Shown: positions 1-5,417 of the stretch, one piece after another | Numbering within the stretch: the stretch's first letter is position 1 | Layout of the letters: the number at the start of each line of letters is the position of its first letter | Origin: JAVVFH01 sp032250585 | Lineage (GTDB): Bacteria; Pseudomonadota; Gammaproteobacteria; Xanthomonadales; SZUA-36 | DNA: 5,795 nt | Direction: 5' to 3' | NCBI GenBank assembly: GCA_032250585.1 | Contig: JAVVFH010000224.1 | Location: 1-5,795, forward strand | The notes under the pieces: model-generated | Databases searched by the model: none | Told to the model about the DNA's origin: nothing | Seen by the model: only the letters and a program-made list of their open reading frames with translations | Translations under genes and position numbers: made by a program

Positions 1-77
1 GGCCGGCCGAGGTCATCGCGATTGAGATTGCTGGGCGGGTAGCTGGTCAGCAGGTGCAGTTGCATGAATCGGTTCAT
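1..77 (-). CDS. cas7e: Cas7e (CasC/Cse4) Cascade backbone subunit, N-terminal 25 codons only
   Basis: This is the start of the type I-E Cas7 gene, which runs off the left edge of the window. Cas7 is the crRNA-binding subunit that forms the six-copy backbone filament of Cascade. The visible peptide begins MNRFMQLHLLTSYPPSNLNR and continues DDLGRP. It aligns with the E. coli CasC N-terminus, which has the same spacing of a hydrophobic beta strand (IHVLISHSPS) followed by an LNRDD motif. The start at 77 is chosen over the internal Met at codon 5 because a GGAG ribosome binding site (85-88) lies 7 bases upstream of it. A 39-base gap separates it from the casB stop, so it belongs to the same operon. 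Only the N-terminus can be judged; whether the gene is intact cannot be seen. Confidence 0.92.
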   Translation of the reverse strand, partial: MNRFMQLHLLTSYPPSNLNRDDLGR

Positions 78-116
78 TTCGGTTCTCCGTTGTTCGTGGT
101 CATACAAGTCAGGAAT

Positions 117-626
117 TCAGTCGGCCGAGGGATTCGCGTCGTAGTAGTCGAAGGCCCAGTCTTTGCGGTCGCGATCACTCCACCAGTACACACTTTTGGC
201 CAGGTTCAGCAAATTAACGCTATTGCCACACATGGCAATGGCCCTTGAACAGCCTTGCAGCAGTTCATCAGGTTCCCGGATCTGCAGGAGGCGACGGAAT
301 CGCAAACCCGACAATGCTGCTTTCTCCCGGCCTCTGGGCGACGTTCCAAGCTGCGCGGCGAACGTCCTCTCGGATCTGTGTTCGCGTACGCGAGCAGCCA
401 GAGCGGCGATCAGGGCAACACGCTCGGCGCGCTTCCATGACGTGCCCTTCAGGCCACGCCAGAGCCGGTGAAAGGCCGGGTTGAACATGACCTGCTCAAT
501 GCTTGCAGCGCGACGTAATGCGGCCCGGTCGCCGCGGTTGTCTTCCAGCTTTTTCCACCAGTCGAGCAACACCTGGTGCTCGCGTGGCAGGTCCTTTTCC
601 GTTTCAGGGGTATCGGGATGTTCCAT
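117..626 (-). CDS. casB: Cse2 (CasB), Cascade small subunit
   Basis: Encodes a 169-aa Cse2 protein, close to the roughly 160 aa of E. coli CasB. Two copies form the belly of Cascade and stabilise the R-loop by contacting the displaced strand and Cas7. The family pattern is clear. A basic, Ala/Arg-rich helix with GDRAALRRA (about residues 32-40) is followed by FNPAFHRL (48-55), LSGLRFRRLLQIREPDELL (105-123) and the C-terminal VNLLNLAKSVYWWSDRDRK segment (137-155) ending near WAFDYY. The protein is all-helical and strongly basic, with no signal peptide or membrane segment. The start at 626 is preferred to the longer open frame reaching 755. A GAGG site (633-636) sits 6 bases before this ATG, and the extension would overlap casA and is not Cse2-like. 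It starts 25 bases after the casA stop and is followed 39 bases later by cas7e, consistent with one transcript. Confidence 0.95.
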   Translation of the reverse strand: MEHPDTPETEKDLPREHQVLLDWWKKLEDNRGDRAALRRAASIEQVMFNPAFHRLWRGLKGTSWKRAERVALIAALAARVREHRSERTFAAQLGTSPRGREKAALSGLRFRRLLQIREPDELLQGCSRAIAMCGNSVNLLNLAKSVYWWSDRDRKDWAFDYYDANPSAD

Positions 627-651
627 GATTGACCTCGATGCTTCAGATGAT

Positions 652-2244
652 TCAGGCCGCACGGCTGCGGATGCGCAGCTTGTCCTGGATGGATTTCTTG
701 AAGTTGAATTTCGCCAGGTTGCGGCGCGCGATGGCGATGCGCTTCGGGTTCTCACTGGCGATGTTGCCGCTGGCGGCGAAATGGTCGAACAGGCGCAAGC
801 ACTCGGCGTGCAGGCGCTTGAGCCACTCGCGCCGGTCCGGCTCTTCGGTATCGTTTTTCAGCGCCTCGTACACGCCCTGAAGCGTGCGGAAGAACAGGCT
901 CTCAGTGTTCTGCCAGAAACTCTGGGTGACGAAGCTCAAATCACCGCTGACTGTGGCTCCGTCGCGGAACCAAGCTTTTCTGACCGCCTTGCGTAGATTG
1001 CCGCAGACTTCCTGGGCGGAATCGATCAGCGCTTCAGCGCGGGCAGCGAGCACCTCGTTGCCGTCGGCATCCAGATGGTAGATCGGCATGGTGGATTCGT
1101 ACCAGCCCCGGGCCTTCATTTTGTCCATGTCATATCCGAAGGACCACACTAACGTGCGACGCTTGTTCTTTCGGATTTGATGGGCCGCGCTTACGACCCT
1201 GGCCGGGCGGACGCTGTCCTTGCTGCCGCCATCACCGACTCCCAGCGTAAGGTGCAGCCAATGGCGGTAGCCGATGCCACCGGGCTGGGGATGCAGCGGG
1301 ATCGGCAGTGCGTCCTTGTCGAACCGGTGCGGCGAGAGGGGGTGCTGCCACGCCCCCTGGTAGTTCACACCATAGCTGCGTGTCTGGAAGCTTTCGACGA
1401 GCGGTTCTTCGCGCAGAGTCAGCGGGCAGATGCCGGTCTCGAGGCCCTCCAGGTTCAGCCGGATGCGACGGGGCGTTGCAAAGTACATTTGCAAGGGGTG
1501 ACCATGCTCGGGGAAGGTGTCGCAGCCAGTCTTTGATTCGCTGGTGCGGGTCGGCGCGAGCCAAGGCAAGGTGTATTCGGGATCCGTCAGCGCATCGTTG
1601 CCGCTTAGTGACGCAACTTCGCCTGCGTTAAGGACATTTAGCCAGCACAGGCGCCACAGACTGAACGGCAGTTCATCGTTACGCGGATCGGGGGTCAGTA
1701 GTGTGTTGAGCGGGCCGCCGCCGCGCATCGAGGTGCGATGCCCTTTGCCGCCAGCCGGCGCGCTGGATTGCATGGTAATCAGAGCAGCGATCGTTGCTGA
1801 CAATCCCAGAACCGGGAACTGCTGACGCTTGATGAACAGATCGGAATTGCGCTTAAGCGCCTGGCCACCGGGTTCATCGATCAGGATGGCGCCAATTGGC
1901 CTGGGTTCCTCATCGCGCAATTCAAGGTCCTGAAAGCAGCGGGCGGCATCGCCATCAGCCTGGAAGTAATCCGCGTATGGCATCAAGGCGTTTTTCAATG
2001 ATTCCGTTTCGGGCGGCGTTTCGTAAAGACTGTTCCACCGCCGGTTATTTTCGGGAGTTGTCGCGAGCTGAAACAGTCCGATAAGAAACGTCACCACACT
2101 TGAACTGAGATCAGGGCGTGGAAAGTCGACGGCAACGAAGGGATTGTCTGCGTGGCCTTCGGTCAACTGCCACGGGCAGATGCATTCGGTAGTGCGGCTC
2201 TCACGCCGTCGAGCCGGGATCCAGGGTGACGTAATGAGGTTCAT
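652..2244 (-). CDS. casA: Cse1 (CasA/Cas8e), Cascade large subunit
   Basis: Encodes a 530-aa Cse1, slightly longer than E. coli CasA (502 aa). In the family this subunit recognises the PAM, starts DNA unwinding and recruits Cas3. The N-terminus MNLITSPWIPARR matches the typical Cse1 opening. A conserved RNSDLFIKR segment (132-140) precedes a glycine-rich loop GGKGHRTSMRGGGPLNTLL (165-183), corresponding to the PAM-reading Gly loop and the following RGG-P-TT element. The most diagnostic stretch is WSFGYDMDKMKARGWYESTMP (367-387), nearly the same as in E. coli CasA. The rest, about 400-510, is the helical C-terminal bundle that docks Cse2 and Cas3. The start at 2244 is supported by a perfect AAGGAGG (2252-2258) 7 bases upstream and by the family N-terminus. 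An in-frame extension to 2337 would lie inside cas3 and adds no homologous residues. The ATG overlaps the cas3 stop as ATGA, so translation is probably coupled to cas3. Confidence 0.97.
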   Translation of the reverse strand: MNLITSPWIPARRRESRTTECICPWQLTEGHADNPFVAVDFPRPDLSSSVVTFLIGLFQLATTPENNRRWNSLYETPPETESLKNALMPYADYFQADGDAARCFQDLELRDEEPRPIGAILIDEPGGQALKRNSDLFIKRQQFPVLGLSATIAALITMQSSAPAGGKGHRTSMRGGGPLNTLLTPDPRNDELPFSLWRLCWLNVLNAGEVASLSGNDALTDPEYTLPWLAPTRTSESKTGCDTFPEHGHPLQMYFATPRRIRLNLEGLETGICPLTLREEPLVESFQTRSYGVNYQGAWQHPLSPHRFDKDALPIPLHPQPGGIGYRHWLHLTLGVGDGGSKDSVRPARVVSAAHQIRKNKRRTLVWSFGYDMDKMKARGWYESTMPIYHLDADGNEVLAARAEALIDSAQEVCGNLRKAVRKAWFRDGATVSGDLSFVTQSFWQNTESLFFRTLQGVYEALKNDTEEPDRREWLKRLHAECLRLFDHFAASGNIASENPKRIAIARRNLAKFNFKKSIQDKLRIRSRAA

Positions 2245-4973
2245 TGACTTTCCTCCTTGACGATTCGAAGCCCGACGATCGGGGAATACTGGAAACGCAC
2301 GAGCCGACCCCTGGAATCGCGGACAGTTGATAACCAATGGCCGTTTTGACTGCTCAGGGGAAGCACATGTATGTACCGGGTTGCCTTTGGCCAGCCCGCG
2401 CGCAGCTCCTCCAGCGCCTCCTGGAGCGCAGGTTCCTCGATGACAGGTTCATTGAACAGCCGAGCGGCGATTTTCACCTCCGACAGCGACCAGGCGCTGG
2501 CCTGCCCGTCACTCCACGGAGCGATCGTGCCGTTGTTCCAGCGGCCGAGGCGAATCGTGACCATGGGCTCGCCCAGCCGCGTGGGAGTCACGGATTCATC
2601 TGCCCATTGCCCATCGCGGCAAGCGTAGCCGGTAGCCGTCTTGATGGCATTTAGGCGGGCCACGCTGTGGTCCGACAAGGCTTTCCCCTCGGCGCGTGCA
2701 TTGCTGAGCACCAGTGCTTCGGGAATCTGCTCGATCGCGGATTCGCCGTAGACGGCTTCGAGCAGGTCACGCAGATCTTCGGGGACCCGAATCCGGCCCC
2801 GCATGGACATCGTTTTTGCAGTCAGCCACAGGCGTCCATGGTCGGGATAGACCGCGCCAGTGCCGGGCAGTAATCTACGAATCCAGCGATCGTCCACATC
2901 ATCATCGGGGGATGGGGAAAGCACTCGCAAGCAGGGTGCGCCGCGCTGATCGGGTTCGCCATTGCCCAGTCGCTTGCCGTTGGCGTCGCGCAGATGACGC
3001 TTCAGGCGTCCTGCGCGCTGTATTAGCAAGTCAATGGGCGCCAGATCGCTAACCATTTCGTCGAAATCCAGGTCCAGGGATTGTTCGATAACCTGGGTGG
3101 CGATTACCACCCGGCCTACGCGTGTGTCGGCGCTGCTGCCGGGGCCGAAGGCGTCCAGCACTTCGCGCTCGATGTCAAGGCGGTCGCCCATGGCAAAGCG
3201 AGCGTGGAACAGTGTAACGTGTTGTTCGCCGAGCGCTTCAGTCAAGCATTGCCACGCATTGATGGCATCGTTGACCGTGTTACGAATCCAGGCCACGCAG
3301 CGGCCGCGGCGTGCCTGTTCCATGACCCAGTCGAGCGACTGGTTCTCGTCATGATGCAGTTCGACGGCAAGAGTGCGACGCACCGAATCGCGGGTATCTA
3401 CTGGCCGATGAATTGGCACTTTCGAGGGCGAAACCGTGGTCAGAAGAGGATAGTGGAGAGTCTCCGGCGACTCTGACCCCTCGCCGGGGCAGCCATCGAA
3501 TGCATGGACCAAATCATCACGCATTCGATCGGGTAGTGTGGCCGAAAGCAGGATCGCGCTTCCGCCAGCGCGGGCATGCATGGTCAGCAACTGGCACAGC
3601 AACGTATGCATGTAGGCATCCGATGCATGGACTTCGTCGACAACCAATACCTTGCCGATCAGGCCAAGCAAACGCAGCGACTGGTGCCGGGACTGGAGTA
3701 CTGCAAGCAGCGCCTGGTCGATCGTGCCGACACCGAGCTGGGCCAGCAACGCCTTCTTGTTGTTGTCGGCCAACCAGGCATTGCAGCGGGCTTCAGCGTC
3801 GAACTCATCAGGACCATACTGACTCTCGGATGGCAGCAGGTCTGAATGAATTATGCTTGCCCGGAATTTTTGGTCGAGATGCCGGCCACCGTGTGCCAGC
3901 ACCAGCGACGGAAGTTGATCGCTTTGACGATACAGCTTGCGGTAGACGCCGGCGGTGCGGGCGTACATGGCGTTGGCCGTGGCCATGGTCGGTAGAGCGA
4001 TGTACGCGCCCTGAGCTTGATTTGCAGCCATGATTCGGGCCAATAGCACGAAGGCCGCCTCGGTCTTTCCGGCGCCGGTAACGTCTTCGAGAATATACAA
4101 CCGAGGCCCTGTTCCGATTGTCAGGTCCAGGCATGCTTGCTGCAGCGGGGTCGGGTTGTCTAGGAATTCGAAAAGACGTTCCGGGGCGGAAAATTCTGCG
4201 GTTTTAACGGGAAGCAGGCCACTATCGGCGACCGCACGGCGGGCGTTCGGCAAAGCATGTTGCCGAAAATAGTCTGTGGGCTGCATGGCTTCATTGCAGT
4301 AAGGAAATCGATCCCGGTTCGAGCCCAACCAATCAGCCAGCGTACACAGGCCTGCCAGGTACCAGGAAAACTCGGCCATCCCTCGTTCAAGATCATCGAG
4401 ATTGCCGTCGATCACCGGTGGCGATTCAGGTAGAAAGAGGTCTGCGGCGATGGAAACCCATTCACGCATGGCTCCTATGTCGTCGCTACTGAAGTGGTCC
4501 AGAATCGGAGCGGTCTGCAGGCTGGGCGGCTGCCCGTGGTGACCAGTGACGCATTGCACCCAGGAATCGATCAACTCGACAGGCTTTTCATTGTCGGGCC
4601 AGGTGCCCAAGCGTTCAAAAACCTTGTCGTCGTCTGCAAATAGATCTCTCCAGGCCAGGAGCCCCAGCGTGTCATGTCGAATTGTGTAAAAGTACTCGCG
4701 CTTCAGACTCAGGCAAACGTCTTTTCGCAGCTGCTGAAATGCGCTGCTGAACTTTCCGAGATCGTGAATGGCCAGAAAGAATCCAAGCCAGCTACGCAGA
4801 ACTTGAGGTGCAAGCCCAGACAGATGCTCCAGTTTGTTCCTGAGAAAACGCAGGTTGTCCAGTACTGCCAGTCCCGTAGCGGCGACATCCATTGAGTGAA
4901 ACGGCAATGGATGAAGATCGCCGGATTCACCCGCTTTTCCCCAGTATTTGAAAAACTGTCGGCTATTTTTCAT
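2241..4973 (-). CDS. cas3: Cas3 HD nuclease-helicase, type I-E
   Basis: Encodes a 910-aa Cas3, close to the 888 aa of E. coli Cas3. It nicks and then unwinds and degrades DNA bound by Cascade, moving 3' to 5' with ATP. The HD nuclease domain comes first: H26, the H70-D71 pair (AIHDLGKF), H100, H145-H146 (TGHHGQPP) and D214 (LADWLG) match the metal-binding set of I-E Cas3. The SF2 helicase follows, with Walker A EDVTGAGKTEA (296-306, K303), DEVH box (446-449), SAT (477-479), motif V around 623-634 and motif VI QRAGRLKRH (652-660). The C-terminal domain covers about 720-910. No key residue is missing. The start fits the family because YWGK, near residues 10-13, is also close to the N-terminus of E. 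coli Cas3. No good Shine-Dalgarno precedes it: the nearest GAGG (4989-4992) is 15 bases away. It is the first gene of the operon and overlaps casA by 4 bases. Confidence 0.98.
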   Translation of the reverse strand: MKNSRQFFKYWGKAGESGDLHPLPFHSMDVAATGLAVLDNLRFLRNKLEHLSGLAPQVLRSWLGFFLAIHDLGKFSSAFQQLRKDVCLSLKREYFYTIRHDTLGLLAWRDLFADDDKVFERLGTWPDNEKPVELIDSWVQCVTGHHGQPPSLQTAPILDHFSSDDIGAMREWVSIAADLFLPESPPVIDGNLDDLERGMAEFSWYLAGLCTLADWLGSNRDRFPYCNEAMQPTDYFRQHALPNARRAVADSGLLPVKTAEFSAPERLFEFLDNPTPLQQACLDLTIGTGPRLYILEDVTGAGKTEAAFVLLARIMAANQAQGAYIALPTMATANAMYARTAGVYRKLYRQSDQLPSLVLAHGGRHLDQKFRASIIHSDLLPSESQYGPDEFDAEARCNAWLADNNKKALLAQLGVGTIDQALLAVLQSRHQSLRLLGLIGKVLVVDEVHASDAYMHTLLCQLLTMHARAGGSAILLSATLPDRMRDDLVHAFDGCPGEGSESPETLHYPLLTTVSPSKVPIHRPVDTRDSVRRTLAVELHHDENQSLDWVMEQARRGRCVAWIRNTVNDAINAWQCLTEALGEQHVTLFHARFAMGDRLDIEREVLDAFGPGSSADTRVGRVVIATQVIEQSLDLDFDEMVSDLAPIDLLIQRAGRLKRHLRDANGKRLGNGEPDQRGAPCLRVLSPSPDDDVDDRWIRRLLPGTGAVYPDHGRLWLTAKTMSMRGRIRVPEDLRDLLEAVYGESAIEQIPEALVLSNARAEGKALSDHSVARLNAIKTATGYACRDGQWADESVTPTRLGEPMVTIRLGRWNNGTIAPWSDGQASAWSLSEVKIAARLFNEPVIEEPALQEALEELRAGWPKATRYIHVLPLSSQNGHWLSTVRDSRGRLVRFQYSPIVGLRIVKEESQ
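2252..2258 (-). promoter_or_regulatory. Ribosome binding site of casA, inside the end of cas3
   Basis: AAGGAGG on the minus strand, 7 bases before the casA ATG at 2244. It is a full match to the anti-Shine-Dalgarno sequence and decides the casA start. It sits within the last codons of cas3, so ribosomes finishing cas3 are delivered directly to the casA start, where the stop and start overlap as ATGA. Confidence 0.85.
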
Positions 4974-5018
4974 CGTCGTTGGCGCCGGCCTCAGAGCCTT
5001 GGTTGCAGCATGACGTCG

Positions 5019-5123
5019 TCAGTTCTCAATTTCTGCGAAACATTCGATACGTTCTATCGAGGCGGCGACCGGCGGCGCGGCCAGCGCGGCGGCGAGGGTT
5101 TTCAGCAGGCCTCGGCGGTTCAT
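5019..5123 (-). CDS. Small 34-aa ORF with a twin-arginine signal-like N-terminus, possibly a truncated gene
   Basis: A 34-codon ORF directly upstream of cas3. It opens with MNRRGLLKTLAAALAAPPVA: a twin arginine at residues 3-4 in an RRGLLK context matches the Tat consensus RRxxLK. It is followed by a hydrophobic Ala/Leu stretch and a VAA-S site that could be a signal peptidase cut. Only about 13 unremarkable residues follow before the TGA. An AAGGGA ribosome binding site (5130-5135) lies 6 bases before the ATG, so initiation is plausible. Tat substrates are normally much longer folded proteins, so this is either the surviving 5' end of a lost gene, a short leader peptide for cas3, or chance. 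It is in frame with cas3, separated by the TGA and 45 bases. A longer version of the same frame begins at 5417 but has no ribosome site that I can see and crosses the Phd remnant antisense. Confidence 0.4.
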   Translation of the reverse strand: MNRRGLLKTLAAALAAPPVAASIERIECFAEIEN

Positions 5124-5167
5124 CCACTTTCCCTTTCGACGGCATTCGGACTCCGGTTCTAGCATGG

Positions 5168-5205
5168 CCGGTGGCTCGCAGACTGAGCCTGCCGGAGATT
5201 TTTTT
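5168..5205 (+). terminator. Rho-independent terminator, plus strand, without an obvious gene in front
   Basis: A hairpin of CCGG and GGCTC paired with GAGCC and CCGG (small T/TG internal loop, 7-base loop GCAGACT) is followed by AGA and a run of seven T (5199-5205). This is the form of an intrinsic terminator for transcription going left to right. All convincing genes to its left are on the minus strand, so it has no visible client. It may block antisense transcription into the cas operon or be left over from a lost gene. On the minus strand the hairpin has no T run after it. Confidence 0.55.
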
Positions 5206-5214
5206 GCCCCTCGG

Positions 5215-5244
5215 TTTAGACGTTGCATGGCGAACGTTTCAGAA
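5215..5244 (-). promoter_or_regulatory. Weak candidate promoter for the cas operon
   Basis: On the minus strand, TTCTGA (5239-5244) lies 18 bases from TCTAAA (5215-5220), a poor -35 (3 of 6) with a fair -10 (4 of 6). It would drive the small ORF and then cas3, with a leader of roughly 230 bases before cas3. Its -35 overlaps the AACGTT repeats. This was chosen by eye as the best spacing in the flank; other starts are possible, including read-through from the KilA-N gene. Confidence 0.22.
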
Positions 5245-5248
5245 CGTT
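5233..5248. repeat. Paired AACGTT sites, operator-like
   Basis: AACGTT-TCAG-AACGTT: two copies of a self-complementary hexamer with starts 10 bases apart, one turn of the helix. The arrangement is both a direct and an inverted repeat. A further ACGTT lies at 5220-5224. The pair lies between the antitoxin promoter and cas3, so a dimeric regulator bound here could control either direction. The regulator is unknown and chance cannot be excluded. Confidence 0.35.
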
Positions 5249-5277
5249 GCGGCCTGGCGGTCGTCGCCTGCACCCTG

Positions 5278-5306
5278 TTGCGACAAGGTACTACATGCGC
5301 TACATT
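5278..5306 (+). promoter_or_regulatory. Promoter of the Phd-type antitoxin remnant
   Basis: TTGCGA (5278-5283) and TACATT (5301-5306) are separated by exactly 17 bases, a good sigma-70-like promoter. The expected start of transcription, about 7 bases beyond the -10, falls on the ATG at 5313, so the message would be leaderless or nearly so. A direct repeat CTACAT-gcg-CTACAT (5291-5305) covers the spacer and -10 and could be the operator bound by the antitoxin, since Phd/YefM proteins repress their own promoters. Confidence 0.55.
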
Positions 5307-5312
5307 TTTTCC

Positions 5313-5417
5313 ATGAGCAGGAGGATCAATCAACGGGAGTTGCGCAACGAATCGGCCAAGGTGCTGCGCGAAGTGCAGACCGGGCAAGGCGAGGGCCGAG
5401 AGCTGGACTTCAATCAT
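5313..5417 (+). pseudogene. Phd/YefM-family antitoxin, 3'-truncated N-terminal fragment
   Basis: The frame from ATG 5313 begins MSRRINQRELRNESAKVLRE and continues VQTGQ. This is the standard opening of Phd/YefM antitoxins: an INQRELRNES beta-strand/helix start of the DNA-binding half, then a helix and turn where VxxGE precedes the next beta strand. After about residue 25 (near 5388) the similarity stops. The expected T.NG.PVA segment is missing, and the frame continues into sequence that is the antisense of the KilA-N gene end. The right limit given here is approximate; the homologous part ends near 5388-5395, while the frame itself stays open to 5747. No PIN, RelE or Doc toxin follows. The start at 5313 is chosen over ATG 5295 because 5295 lies inside the promoter spacer. 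An intact antitoxin would hold back a linked toxin; this fragment could at most retain part of the DNA-binding half. Confidence 0.65.

Larger units (their letters stand above)
4974..5413. other. Flank between the KilA-N gene and cas3, made of fragments and signals
   Basis: This 440-base stretch has no full-length gene. From right to left it holds the Phd fragment and its promoter, the AACGTT pair, a weak candidate cas promoter, a plus-strand terminator, the 34-codon Tat-like ORF and 45 bases without recognisable signals before cas3. No CRISPR repeats, tRNA, transposon ends or integrase are visible. The mixture of truncated pieces on both strands suggests past recombination at the edge of the cas operon. 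Confidence 0.6.

Noticed and set aside
627..755. Upstream extension of casB to 755
   Set aside because: The added residues are an Arg/Ser-rich out-of-frame shadow of the casA end; the start at 626 has a ribosome site and fits the family length.
481..996. Plus-strand 171-codon ORF opposite casA and casB
   Set aside because: It is antisense to two certain genes, crosses their boundary and resembles no family I know; a GC-rich shadow frame.
2245..2337. Upstream extension of casA to an ATG at 2337
   Set aside because: It lies within cas3, has no ribosome site and precedes the recognised Cse1 N-terminus; the start at 2244 has a perfect AAGGAGG.
3413..4033. Plus-strand 206-codon ORF opposite cas3
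   Set aside because: Low-complexity Arg/Pro/His-rich composition typical of antisense shadow; lies entirely within the cas3 helicase coding region.
5019..5417. 132-codon minus-strand protein including the Tat-like part
   Set aside because: The N-terminal two thirds is antisense to the Phd remnant and non-coding in character; the start at 5123 has the ribosome site and the signal-like sequence.
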